DNA from: Bacteroidota bacterium
GTDB taxonomy: Bacteria; Bacteroidota; Rhodothermia; Rhodothermales; UBA10348
Assembly (NCBI GenBank): GCA_029262855.1
Contig: JAJCYP010000104.1
Span: 43,376-107,375 of the forward strand
Reading direction: 5' to 3'
DNA length: 64,000 bases
The translations under genes were made by a program, and so were the position numbers. Position 1 is the stretch's first letter, and every line of letters begins with the position of its first letter. This document shows, piece after piece, positions 34,015-43,289 of the stretch. The notes under the pieces are model-generated. The model was not told the DNA's origin. It made no database searches and worked only from the letters and a program-made list of their open reading frames with translations.

Positions 34015-35859
34015 CTAGACGATCCCGGCGTACATCTCATCAATCAGGTCGGCGTAGTTCTGCTCGATGGCCTTCCGACGGAGCTTCAATGTGGGAGTCA
34101 TCATGTCGTTCTCGACAGAAAACGCCTCGGCGACCAGACGGTAATCCCTGATTTTTTCGGGTCCAGCCGCGCTCCTGGAGTAGGTCCGAAAGGTCTGCTT
34201 CAGCGCCTCGGCCAGCTGCTCCTCGCCCCCGGCCACCTGGACCGCATCCTCGCTGACGACCACCAGCGCGGTGAGGAATTCGCGACCCTCGCCCACTACC
34301 ATCATCTGATCTATGAGAGGCTCGGTCTTGAATAGCTCCTCGATGGGTCCGGGGTAGATGTTCTTTCCACCCTTGGACACAATCATGTGTTTGATGCGGT
34401 CCGTGATCCGGAGGTATCCACACTCAAAGCGACCGACATCGCCCGTATGGTACCATCCGTTGTCATCAATCGACTCGCGGGTAGCCTGGTCATTCATCCA
34501 GTATCCCTGCATGATGTTCGGTCCCTTCGCCACAATCTCGCCGGCCTCGGAATCGAGCGTGGTCGGGTAGTCCTCGCCCGAAATCTGCGCCTTGATCTCG
34601 CCTGACTCCAGGTCCATGATGCCGACAGTGACATGATCGATCACATGACCGACGGTGCCGTACCGAGGTGCCTGGATCGGGTTGATTGTCAATACGGGTG
34701 ACGTCTCGGTCAGCCCGTAGCCTTCAACGATGGTGACCCCGGCAGCCTGAAAGAACTCACCCACAGCCGCGGGCAGGGCGGCACCGCCGGAAACGGCGAA
34801 ACGGAGTCGACCGCCGAGTTTTTCGTGGAGCTTGGCAAAGACCAACTTGTCGGCCATCTGCTTCTTCCAACGGATGTATGGGTTCGCACCCCCGTTCGCC
34901 TCCGCCTGGACGTACTGCTTGCCTGAAGCCACCGACCAGTCAAAAATGCGGCGCTTGAGGGAAGAACCCTCATTTACGGACTTCGCGATCACGTTGTAGA
35001 TACGTTCGAAGAGCCGCGGAACGGAGATCATGACCGTCGGATGAACCGACATCAGGTCACGGTTCACCGTATCGACACTTTGCGCATACGTGATGCGCGC
35101 ACCACACGCCAGAACACACAGGAAACCGGCCATGCGCTCGAAAGAATGGCAGAGCGGGAGGAATGAGAGGTGGTGGTCCGTCTCATCAAACGGGACCCGG
35201 TCCAGGGCGGCCCGAACGTTCGAACAGAAGTTGGCGTGGGTGAGACGCACCCCCTTGGGATTCCCGGTGGTACCGCTTGTATAGATGAGGGCCGACACAT
35301 TGTCCGGGGTGGTCTTCCCGGCCAGCAGCATGATTTCGGTCTCTCGTGCCTTGTACGCCTTCGCTCCTGAGGAAAGTGCTTCCTCCCACCCCGTTACGAA
35401 ATCCGGATGCTCCTTTCGCATGTCGGACATCGTCACCACCGTCTCCAACTCGGGACACTCATCGAAGATGGCCTCGGCCTTCTTCAGCTGAATACCGGTG
35501 GACACGATGAAGACCTTCGCGGCAGAGTCCTTGACTATATATCCGGCCTGAGTCGCCGGCAGCGAGGTGTACAGCGATACGTTGACTGCCCCGAGCATCT
35601 GGGTGGCTATGTCGGTGATGGCCCACTCCGGCCGGTTCTCCGAGAGGATGGCCACGCGGTCGCCGGGACGAACGCCGATCTCGTAGAGATACCCCATCAT
35701 GTTCTGGACAGACGCGTGCAGCGCGTCCCAATCCAAGTCCAGCCAGGACTTGGACTGGCGATCCCAGTGGCTCAGGGCCGGCCTCCCGGTTCCCGCGTAG
35801 CGGTCAAAGAGACCAGCGAACAATTCGGGGACCGTATTGAAGGGAACGACAGCCGACAT
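34015..35859 (-). CDS. Long-chain acyl-CoA synthetase (AMP-forming)
   Basis: A 614-residue adenylate-forming enzyme activating fatty acids to acyl-CoA. Start MSAVVPFNTVPELF at 35859 is preferred over an in-frame start at 35955 that adds a non-conserved tail. Motifs: phosphate loop ALIYTSGTTGNPKGV, the adenine motif EGYGLTETSPVL, the hinge DVGRFECGYLRITDRIKHMIV and the lysine region MTPTLKLRRK. The long insert between the domains is typical of FadD15-like synthetases. It stands alone between the hydroxyproline operon (convergent) and pyrD on the same strand. Confidence 0.93.
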   Translation of the reverse strand: MSAVVPFNTVPELFAGLFDRYAGTGRPALSHWDRQSKSWLDLDWDALHASVQNMMGYLYEIGVRPGDRVAILSENRPEWAITDIATQMLGAVNVSLYTSLPATQAGYIVKDSAAKVFIVSTGIQLKKAEAIFDECPELETVVTMSDMRKEHPDFVTGWEEALSSGAKAYKARETEIMLLAGKTTPDNVSALIYTSGTTGNPKGVRLTHANFCSNVRAALDRVPFDETDHHLSFLPLCHSFERMAGFLCVLACGARITYAQSVDTVNRDLMSVHPTVMISVPRLFERIYNVIAKSVNEGSSLKRRIFDWSVASGKQYVQAEANGGANPYIRWKKQMADKLVFAKLHEKLGGRLRFAVSGGAALPAAVGEFFQAAGVTIVEGYGLTETSPVLTINPIQAPRYGTVGHVIDHVTVGIMDLESGEIKAQISGEDYPTTLDSEAGEIVAKGPNIMQGYWMNDQATRESIDDNGWYHTGDVGRFECGYLRITDRIKHMIVSKGGKNIYPGPIEELFKTEPLIDQMMVVGEGREFLTALVVVSEDAVQVAGGEEQLAEALKQTFRTYSRSAAGPEKIRDYRLVAEAFSVENDMMTPTLKLRRKAIEQNYADLIDEMYAGIV

Positions 35860-35982
35860 AGTGTTTTCGGGCAGGTGTTGGGCAGTCGGAAAATGTACGT
35901 CCGCACCCGGTCCGCTGCAATTAGGGCATACTCTTGGAAAGAAAGCTGGCGCCACCCGCGAGGGGCTGCCAAACGCGGTGGC

Positions 35983-37086
35983 TCACGTCGCCGGTCCGAC
36001 ACCCACGGCGTCAGACACCGAGGCGAATCCGTCCCGCTCCAGGAGCTCGTCCAGCTCCATCTTGATCGACCGAAAGACAGCCGGCCCTTCGTAGACCAGC
36101 GCGGTATACAGCTGAACCAGAGACGCCCCCGCGCGAATCTTGTCGTAGGCATCTTGGCCCGTCGCGACGCCGCCGACACCGACAATCGGGAGTTCCCCCC
36201 CGGTCGTTTCGTAGAGGTACCTGACCAGTTCGGTCGAACGCGATCGCAGGGGAGGCCCGGAAAGACCACCTGCTCCAATGGAGGCGAGCCGCTCGTCGGA
36301 AACGTCAAGAAGATCCCGCCCCGACTCGGTGTTGGAGGCCACAAAGCCATTGATGCCGTGCGCGATGGAAACGGCGACAATCTCGTCCACCTCGCTGTCG
36401 AGCACTACCCCGTCCGCTACCGGCGGAGACAGCTTGACCAGCACAGGGGGCGGGTTCTCCATCGTGGAACGGATCGGCATGATGTACTTGAGCAACTCAT
36501 CCAGCGCGTTGGGATCCTCGAACGTGCGGCCTTCAGCGGTATTCGGGCACGAAAGATTCAGCACCACAAACGAGGCAAACGGGGCGCATGCTGAGAAACT
36601 GGTGGTGAAGTCGTCGATGGCATCCTGCCCCTGGATGGCGGGATCGTGGGTCTTTGTCAGGCTCACCCCCAGCGGAATGGCCGCGGGATGACCGGCCGCG
36701 ATCCGGCGGGCGATGCGGGCGGCGCCCTGATTGTTGAGTCCCATTCGATTGATGATGGCCCGCTCCTCTTCCAGGCGAAACATCCGGGGCTTCGGGTTGC
36801 CCCGGCTCTTCTTTGCCGTAACGGACCCGATCTCGGCAAACCCACAGCCGAGTGCCGCCCAGAATCGAATCAGGCGGGCATTCTTGTCGAATCCGGCCGC
36901 GATTCCAAGTGGATTGGCAAACGAGAGCCCTAGTACCTCCGATCGCAATCGGTCCGACTCGAACTGGAATCGCTTCTCCAGGAGCCCGTGGGCCAAACGC
37001 TGACCCGCACGTGCCGCCATGCTTCCCAAATTGTGGGCGCGCTCCGGCTCAAGGCGGAACAGAAACCTGCGGAGTCTTTCGTACAT
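35983..37086 (-). CDS. pyrD: Dihydroorotate dehydrogenase, class 2-like with Cys catalytic base
   Basis: A 367-residue flavoenzyme oxidising dihydroorotate to orotate in pyrimidine synthesis. The N-terminal amphipathic helices (MYERLRRFLFRLEPERAHNL) and AAGFDKN motif are those of class 2 membrane-associated, quinone-linked enzymes. However, the catalytic base position is Cys180 (VVLNLSCPNT), the class 1 residue, where class 2 enzymes normally have Ser (SSPNT). INRMGLNNQG and VGVGGVATGQDAYDKI are the FMN sites. Start ATG 37086. It lies 123 bases ahead of the acyl-CoA synthetase on the same strand and is divergent from phzF. Confidence 0.92.
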   Translation of the reverse strand: MYERLRRFLFRLEPERAHNLGSMAARAGQRLAHGLLEKRFQFESDRLRSEVLGLSFANPLGIAAGFDKNARLIRFWAALGCGFAEIGSVTAKKSRGNPKPRMFRLEEERAIINRMGLNNQGAARIARRIAAGHPAAIPLGVSLTKTHDPAIQGQDAIDDFTTSFSACAPFASFVVLNLSCPNTAEGRTFEDPNALDELLKYIMPIRSTMENPPPVLVKLSPPVADGVVLDSEVDEIVAVSIAHGINGFVASNTESGRDLLDVSDERLASIGAGGLSGPPLRSRSTELVRYLYETTGGELPIVGVGGVATGQDAYDKIRAGASLVQLYTALVYEGPAVFRSIKMELDELLERDGFASVSDAVGVGPAT

Positions 37087-37182
37087 GTAAAGCGTCTACG
37101 AGTGGTGCCGAAAAAGTACGCGCCAGCAGCATGGGGCGTGCAGGCCCACAACATCTTAGACTTAGACCACAATTAAACCAGC

Positions 37183-37983
37183 ATGGCCCTAGCGTTTACC
37201 CAGGTGGATGCCTTCGCCGATGGCCCATTCACTGGCAATCCTGCAGCAGTCTTCCTGCTGAATGACTTCCCGGGGGATGACTTCCTTCTCAACGTGGCTC
37301 GCGAAATGAACCTGTCTGAGACCGCATTTCTCGTCAGGAAGGGGGCCGACGAGTTTGACCTGCGCTGGTTTACGCCGGGCGGCGAAGTGGACCTTTGTGG
37401 CCACGCCACGCTGGGATCGGCGCATGCCCTGTTTGAGACTTCTGCCGTCTCGGGTGACGGCGTCAGATTCAACACCCGCAGCGGCGTCCTGACGGTGAGC
37501 CGCCACGAGGACGGATCCATGACCATGGATTTCCCGGCTGAACCCGCCGTCGGCCGGCCTCGGCCGGCCAATCTCGAGACGATTCTCGGCGCGCCGGTTT
37601 CGTGGTACGGAGAAAACAGGATGGACGCCCTGGTGCAGGTGGCGGAGCCCGGTTGGGTGCGGGCCCTGGCCCCCGACCTCAGCAGGATCGCTCGATTGCC
37701 AGTCCGAGGGTTGATCGTCACCGCCACGGGCGATTCGCCTGAGTACGATTTTATCTCGCGGTTCTTTGCGCCGCAATTGGGCGTCCCGGAAGATCCGGTG
37801 ACGGGATCGGCCCATTGTGCACTTGCGCCCTTCTGGCATCAACGGCTCGGCAAAGCCAATCTGGTTGCCTTCCAGGCTTCGGCCCGGGGCGGTCGCGTGC
37901 AGATGCTGCACAAAAATGACCGCGTCCTCCTTTCGGGAGACGCGGTCACGGTGCTTCGCGGCGAGCTCTTGGTCGACCCTTGA
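37183..37983 (+). CDS. PhzF-family isomerase
   Basis: A 266-residue protein with the two-lobed diaminopimelate epimerase-like fold of PhzF. The N-terminal FTQVDAFADGPFTGNPAAVF and the catalytic Glu46 in NLSETAFLV are intact, and GGEVDLCGHATLGSAHAL and PEDPVTGSAHCALAPFW are the other family motifs. It catalyses an unknown isomerisation; most PhzF homologues outside phenazine clusters have no assigned substrate. A strong inverted repeat (arms 37917-37926 and 37939-37948) lies inside the coding end. Single gene, divergent from pyrD. Confidence 0.9.
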   Translation: MALAFTQVDAFADGPFTGNPAAVFLLNDFPGDDFLLNVAREMNLSETAFLVRKGADEFDLRWFTPGGEVDLCGHATLGSAHALFETSAVSGDGVRFNTRSGVLTVSRHEDGSMTMDFPAEPAVGRPRPANLETILGAPVSWYGENRMDALVQVAEPGWVRALAPDLSRIARLPVRGLIVTATGDSPEYDFISRFFAPQLGVPEDPVTGSAHCALAPFWHQRLGKANLVAFQASARGGRVQMLHKNDRVLLSGDAVTVLRGELLVDP

Positions 37984-37995
37984 GAAGCGCGCCAG

Positions 37996-38011
37996 CCGAC
38001 CCCGCGGTCGG
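37996..38011. terminator. Weak hairpin between convergent genes
   Basis: CCGACC-CCGC-GGTCGG forms a six-base GC-rich stem in the 39-base gap between phzF and the convergent zincin gene. There is no T run, so termination is only a possibility. Confidence 0.35.
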
Positions 38012-38022
38012 TCGGTCCGACA

Positions 38023-41000
38023 CTACCAGCCCGGAACGATCTGGAACCCGAAGTGGGCTCCCTTGCCGGGCCGCTGGAAGGGCTTCGCGTAGAAGATCTC
38101 CAGCACGGTGTAGCCGAAGAGGTTGAACCGGGACGTTACGCCCGTTGAAAACACGGGAACGCGATCGGCAGACGCCCGCTCGAACTTGAGGACCGGTCCG
38201 TCCTCGGCGGTCCAGGCAAGGCCGGCATCGGCAAACAGCGTGATCTCCGTGGGCAGATAGGGGAAGTTGATCAGACCGAACTGCTCTGTCCCGAAAACCG
38301 GGACACGGAGTTCGGCGCTGGCGAGCGCGATTCGGCTTCCACGCAGGCGATCGAATTCCGCACAGCTCCCGGTCGCGGAGACGGTGCACTCCTCAAAGCT
38401 GTTGAACGAGGTGAACGAGTAGCCTCGAAGGAAGCCGCGGCTGTTCGCATAGCCCAGGTACTCTTCGGTGAACAGTCTGTCGGCCCCGTCGCCTCCTGAC
38501 TTGGCCCCGTAGTTGCCCACGTGGAGTCCTCGGACGGCCAGGGTCACCTGCGACACCTGCATGTACCGTCGATAGTCAATGGTTGCGCGGACGAAGCTCG
38601 CCGACCCGAGGAACGGCGATATCTCGAGACGCGAACGGCCGCCACGCACAGGTGAGGTGAACCCGAATGACGAGTAGTCGCTGATAATGGAGACCCCAGT
38701 GGAAGCAAAGAAGATCGGGTCTGGCTCCAGGTCATTAAGCTGAACACGTTCGCGCCGGACACCCAGACTGGTGAAGTAGTAATTCTCGACCTCGTAGTCG
38801 AAACCATACCGCGTGAGGCCTCCCGAGAATTCAACCCGGCGGGTCTGGGTGAACGGGTAACTGGCGATGCCCTGGAGCTGGTCGATGTAGATGCGCTGCT
38901 TCTGCTGCGACACAACCTGACTCTGTAGTCCCGTCTGCGGGTCGATACCGTAGCCGACTCCGGTGCCGATCAGGAGGATGGGAATGTGCCCCACACTGCC
39001 GCCGTAGTTGAGCCGGTTGGCGCGGTTCAGGTAGTACGCCTGGCCGCCGACATCCTTGAACGTCCCGTTTGCCTGAGCCACCACGGTCAGGTTGTGATTG
39101 CCCAGCATGTCCGAGAAGAACAGGCCAACGCCACCAACCAGGCCCGATCCGTAGGGCCCGCCGGCGGTCACGCCGATGCTGGGCGGCGCCACATAATCCA
39201 GCGTGAGTCTGGAGCTGTACTCACTCAACTCGTAGTCCTGATCAGGCGGCAGGCCGGTCAGGGGATCATCCAGGTAGTTGGCGACGAGTCCCTGATTCTC
39301 TTCCCGATATGGAGGCAGGACACCTGCAATCTGGCGGGTATCCACTTCCGGCCTCACGTAGGGCTCACCGATGGTTTCGTCCGCTTCCAGAGCGTGGACG
39401 TTGTATCGGTTGTCGGCGAATACCGAGAACACCATCCGGCCGCTCTGCGCCGCCACGGTCATCGCCGGCGACAGCGCGGTAATCCCGCTCACTCCGGTTT
39501 GAAGGTAGGTCAGTCGGGAGATGGACTCGTCGGTAAGTCCGTACCGATAAACATCCTTGAACCCGTCGTGATCCGAAATGAAGAACAGGCTTCGGCCGTC
39601 CGGAGAGAACTGCGGATTGGAGTGAATGCCATTGAAGACCTTCACCACCTCGATCTCGCCACTGGCGATGTCATACAGGCCGAGACGCTCCTTCGCGAAG
39701 GACAGCGTTTGAAAGTCTGTGCCGCCTTCGCCCCGATCGGTGACGAACGCGAGTGTGGCACCATCGGGCGACCAGGCTGGCTGGAGATCGGCGTAGCGAT
39801 CATCGGTCAACTTGGAGACCTCACTGGTTTCCAGATCCAGGAGATACAGGTCACTGATGCCGCCATCGATGCCCGAGAATGCAATCGACCGCCCGTCCGG
39901 CGACCACACGGGGTTCGTGATTGCCGCCACCCCGCTGACGGAAATACGGCGCTCGATGGAGCCGGAGCGCCAGTCCAGGATCGAAATCTCGTTGTCACCC
40001 TGCACGAACGTCACGAACGCGAATCTTCGGCCGTCCGGGGACCACGACCCCGCCGAATTGATGAATCGAATCGAATCGAAATGCGAGTTGCCCCCTGCGG
40101 CCTTCAGCTTCTTGATCACCTGCCCGGTCTCGGCATCGGCAATAAACAGGTTGATGTTGAAGACGTCGCGCTCGGAGAGGAAGGCCACGTATTTCCCGTC
40201 GGGACTGATGACGGGCGAGATGTTCATGTCGCCCGCGTCAAGATCCGATGAGAGCACCGTCCTGCCGACGCTGTCGGCCGGTGTACGGCCCTCGGTGAGC
40301 GGCAGATAGGCCTCCTTTACAGCGGCAATCCACTCGTTGGAGAGCGAGTCGGGCTTGATCCCGAGCGTGTATACCACGGCCGAATCGACACCCACGCGAC
40401 CCCCCAGCTTGAAGAGATTGGCCACTGCCGCGTCGCCGTACTTGCCACCGACGTAGGCGAGGAGCGCCTGCCCGTAGCGGTAGGGGAAATACTTGTATCC
40501 GCGCGACAGCTTCTCAATCGTTGGAAGGTCATCGCGGAGCGCGGCATCCCGAATCCACATGGCCGTATGGGGGTCGTCCCGCCCAACCGAGAAGTACTCG
40601 GCCATTCCCTCAACGAGCCAGAGCGGCATCAGTCCCAGCGCAAATCGCGAACTGTCCGTCCGATTCAGCGCGATGTCGTACTGGAACGAGTGCACCAACT
40701 CATGTCCCAAAACATGGTCCGTATCCCGGTAACTCCCGGTGAGCGGCATGATGACCCGCTCCTTGAGCGCCTCGGTCACACCGCCCGTTCCCTGGCCGAG
40801 GGACCCGCTGATGGCGTTGGTCTGCTGGAAATCCGCGTCGTTGGCGTAGAAAATGACAGGCTTGCGCTCGACGAACTCCCGGAGGAAGGTCCTGGAGTGT
40901 CGCTGGTACCAGCGCTCGGCCATCCTCGCCGCATCCTTGACAGCTACTTCTTCCTCGGGGTAGAGGTAAAACTCAAAGTGATCCGTCTGGAATTTCTGAA

Positions 41001-41148
41001 AGTCGAACTTATCGTATTGGACCTTATTTCGACCGAAGTACTGGGCGTTGGCCGGCCCGACAGAAAGGAACAACGCAGCGAAAACTGCGGTAAGGACTCC
41101 ACGGACCAAGAGGAACCTCGGGCCCGGGGAAGGCGGGTCGAAACGCAT
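38023..41148 (-). CDS. Zincin protease/PD40 propeller/outer-membrane barrel fusion
   Basis: A 1041-residue exported protein; start MRFDPPSPGP at 41148 precedes a signal peptide cleaved after ANAQ (about 36). Residues about 60-270 form a gluzincin domain with HELVH (His149, Glu150, His153) and a likely third ligand, Glu180, in WLVEGMAEYFS. Then come about six TolB/PD40 propeller repeats (ISPDGKYVAFLSER, WSPDGRRFAFVTF, WSPDGRSIAFSG, WSPDGATLAFVTD, FSPDGRSLFFISD). The last 350 residues or so look like a BamA/TamA-type surface-antigen barrel ending FGFQIVPGW. It is probably anchored in the outer membrane. Target unknown. Confidence 0.87.
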   Translation of the reverse strand: MRFDPPSPGPRFLLVRGVLTAVFAALFLSVGPANAQYFGRNKVQYDKFDFQKFQTDHFEFYLYPEEEVAVKDAARMAERWYQRHSRTFLREFVERKPVIFYANDADFQQTNAISGSLGQGTGGVTEALKERVIMPLTGSYRDTDHVLGHELVHSFQYDIALNRTDSSRFALGLMPLWLVEGMAEYFSVGRDDPHTAMWIRDAALRDDLPTIEKLSRGYKYFPYRYGQALLAYVGGKYGDAAVANLFKLGGRVGVDSAVVYTLGIKPDSLSNEWIAAVKEAYLPLTEGRTPADSVGRTVLSSDLDAGDMNISPVISPDGKYVAFLSERDVFNINLFIADAETGQVIKKLKAAGGNSHFDSIRFINSAGSWSPDGRRFAFVTFVQGDNEISILDWRSGSIERRISVSGVAAITNPVWSPDGRSIAFSGIDGGISDLYLLDLETSEVSKLTDDRYADLQPAWSPDGATLAFVTDRGEGGTDFQTLSFAKERLGLYDIASGEIEVVKVFNGIHSNPQFSPDGRSLFFISDHDGFKDVYRYGLTDESISRLTYLQTGVSGITALSPAMTVAAQSGRMVFSVFADNRYNVHALEADETIGEPYVRPEVDTRQIAGVLPPYREENQGLVANYLDDPLTGLPPDQDYELSEYSSRLTLDYVAPPSIGVTAGGPYGSGLVGGVGLFFSDMLGNHNLTVVAQANGTFKDVGGQAYYLNRANRLNYGGSVGHIPILLIGTGVGYGIDPQTGLQSQVVSQQKQRIYIDQLQGIASYPFTQTRRVEFSGGLTRYGFDYEVENYYFTSLGVRRERVQLNDLEPDPIFFASTGVSIISDYSSFGFTSPVRGGRSRLEISPFLGSASFVRATIDYRRYMQVSQVTLAVRGLHVGNYGAKSGGDGADRLFTEEYLGYANSRGFLRGYSFTSFNSFEECTVSATGSCAEFDRLRGSRIALASAELRVPVFGTEQFGLINFPYLPTEITLFADAGLAWTAEDGPVLKFERASADRVPVFSTGVTSRFNLFGYTVLEIFYAKPFQRPGKGAHFGFQIVPGW

Positions 41149-41354
41149 AGCGGTAAAGGATGGGATTTGCGGTGCGTTCGGCTGCACACCACATAATCCA
41201 AAATGTAAGGCTGGAGCCGGTAGACCGTATTCCGACCTCAATAAACGATGCCTGTCCGTAAGCTCAGCAACAAACAGTCCGAAGACTGTACACCCCAAGG
41301 CGATCGGCCACCCCAATGGGCCCAGTGGCGAAAGGGTGTTGACGAATGGCCCGG

Positions 41355-41378
41355 GCCGGGGCATCGCGATGCCCCGGC
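41355..41378. repeat. Perfect 24-base palindrome in the mrdA leader
   Basis: GCCGGGGCATCG is followed directly by its exact reverse complement CGATGCCCCGGC. It lies 48 bases before the mrdA start, in the spacer between two divergent genes (41149-41426). As RNA it would fold to a very stable hairpin, without a following T run. It may be a regulator site or an mRNA leader structure. Confidence 0.75.
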
Positions 41379-41426
41379 TCGCTTTGGAGTGAACAGGTTG
41401 TCGGACGCAAACCAGGCGAGGTGTCG

Positions 41427-43286
41427 ATGATTGGAGACAGTGGACTCGACTCGCAATCCGATCGCGCCCGGATATTCTCCATTGTCATTGTAGTCGTGCT
41501 GGGACTGCTGATGGCTCGCCTGGTTCAGCTTCAGGTGATCAATACTTCCGAGTATACGGGTGAGTCGCGCGACAATTCCATGCGTGAGTTGCGGGTTCTC
41601 CCGGCACGCGGGGCGGTGATGGACCGCAACGGAATCGTCCTCGTGGACAACCAGCCGGCGTTCTCTGTGCGGGTTACGCCGCGGTATTTCGATCCCAACA
41701 GTCTTCCGCTTCTCGCCGAACTCCTGGAGGTGAACGAGGAGGTATTGGTCGAACGACTCAGGCAGGCTTCGGAGTTCAGGGAATACCTGCCCTCCATCCT
41801 GCTGAATGGCGTGCCGTTTGATCGACTCTCACGGATGCTTGAGCGCATCGACGATCTCAAGGGCGTGGACTACGAGGCCACCCAAAAGCGCCGCTACCCG
41901 TCTCCGGTCCGAGCCTCGCATGCACTGGGATATGTCCGGGAAATCGGGGGAGATGAACTGACTCAGCGCCAGTCCTCGGGATATCGGCCCGGCGACCTGA
42001 TCGGACAACGTGGGATCGAGCGGATCTATGAACAGGATCTGCGCGGCCGGATGGGCAGCGATTTCCGCTTGGTCAACGTGCATGGGCAGGATGTGAGTTC
42101 GTTCCGGAAGGGCGTGGAGGACGTGGACCCGGTTCCCGGCCGAGACCTCATCCTGACACTGGATGCCGACCTGCAGGCGCTTGCGGAGAGCCTGTTCGTG
42201 AACAAGCGGGGAGCCGCCGTGGCGATCGACCCTTCGACGGGCGAGATTCTGTCGCTGGTTTCCAAGCCGGACTTCGATCTGGATCAGTTCACGCGACAGA
42301 TCACCTCTCAACAATGGGCGGGTCTCAACGCGTCGGTCTCGAAACCGCTCTTCAATCGGGCGACTCAGTCCGTGCAGATGCCGGGGTCGACCTGGAAGCC
42401 TCTGATCGCGATGATCGCCCTGCAGGAGGGAGTCATAACGCCGGAGGAAACCGTGCATTGTGCGGGGTACCACCCGATGGGCCGCGGCAAGTTCTTTCGC
42501 TGCATGCACGTCCACGGTGACATCTCTGTGGTCAGGGCCATTCAGGAGTCCTGTAACACCTTCTTCTTCGAGATGATGCGCCGATTGGACGTGAACGCGT
42601 TTGCGCGCCACGCCAGGCAGTTGGGCTTTGGACAGACCACGGATACGGACATTACCGAACAGCAGGCGGGACTGATTCCGGACTCATCCTACTTCAACCG
42701 GACGCATGGCCGCTGGACGGTTGGCTACCAGATGAACATCGGCGTGGGTCAGGGCGAGTTGGGAGTCACTCCCTTTCAGATGGCCCGTTACGTAGCGGCA
42801 GTCGCGACTGAGGGCCTGGTCGTGACGCCCCATCTCATCAAGGCAAGCGTCGATCCTGAGACCGGGGCGCTGGAGGCACCGGACGTGCCGCCCCCGACCC
42901 CCCTTGACATTCGCGCCGAATATGTCGGTCTGGCCAAGGAAGCCATGCGCCGGGTGATGGTCAACGGGACGGGCCGTGGCGTTCAGATACCCGGAATCGA
43001 GAGCGGCGGCAAAACGGGAACGGCGCAGAATCCGCGGGGCCGCGACGACTCGGTCTTCATCATGTTCGCACCTTTCGAAAATCCGCAGATCGCCGTGGCA
43101 GTGATGGTCGAAAACGCCGGATTCGGTGGGTCGGCCGCGGCACCCATCGCGAGCCTGATGGCCGAGCAGTACATAACGGGCGCCATCAGCCGCGAGTGGC
43201 TGGTATCGCGAATGCTGGAGACCCGTTCGGATCCGCTGCCGGAGCCGAAAACCAGCGTGGAAATCAGGGACGCAACCGGAGATTGA
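41427..43286 (+). CDS. mrdA: Penicillin-binding protein 2 (elongation transpeptidase)
   Basis: A 619-residue class B penicillin-binding protein that cross-links peptidoglycan during cell elongation. Start MIGDSGLDSQ at 41427 has a GGCGAGG sequence five bases upstream; the longer frame from 41346 would run through the palindrome. One N-terminal membrane anchor (FSIVIVVVLGLLMARLVQLQ), then the pedestal domain (LPARGAVMDRNGIVL). The transpeptidase motifs are S321-T-W-K324, S375-C-N377 and K529-T-G531. It is followed after three bases by rodA, its polymerase partner. No mreBCD genes are adjacent. Confidence 0.95.
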   Translation: MIGDSGLDSQSDRARIFSIVIVVVLGLLMARLVQLQVINTSEYTGESRDNSMRELRVLPARGAVMDRNGIVLVDNQPAFSVRVTPRYFDPNSLPLLAELLEVNEEVLVERLRQASEFREYLPSILLNGVPFDRLSRMLERIDDLKGVDYEATQKRRYPSPVRASHALGYVREIGGDELTQRQSSGYRPGDLIGQRGIERIYEQDLRGRMGSDFRLVNVHGQDVSSFRKGVEDVDPVPGRDLILTLDADLQALAESLFVNKRGAAVAIDPSTGEILSLVSKPDFDLDQFTRQITSQQWAGLNASVSKPLFNRATQSVQMPGSTWKPLIAMIALQEGVITPEETVHCAGYHPMGRGKFFRCMHVHGDISVVRAIQESCNTFFFEMMRRLDVNAFARHARQLGFGQTTDTDITEQQAGLIPDSSYFNRTHGRWTVGYQMNIGVGQGELGVTPFQMARYVAAVATEGLVVTPHLIKASVDPETGALEAPDVPPPTPLDIRAEYVGLAKEAMRRVMVNGTGRGVQIPGIESGGKTGTAQNPRGRDDSVFIMFAPFENPQIAVAVMVENAGFGGSAAAPIASLMAEQYITGAISREWLVSRMLETRSDPLPEPKTSVEIRDATGD

Positions 43287-43289
43287 CGC

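Noticed and set aside
38000..40300. Long plus-strand frames opposite the propeller gene
   Set aside because: They are shadows of the minus-strand zincin/PD40 gene; their residues are low in complexity and match no family.
41149..41364. Extra 72-residue N-terminus of the zincin gene
   Set aside because: It precedes the signal peptide and runs over the palindrome and promoter region; no conserved residues.
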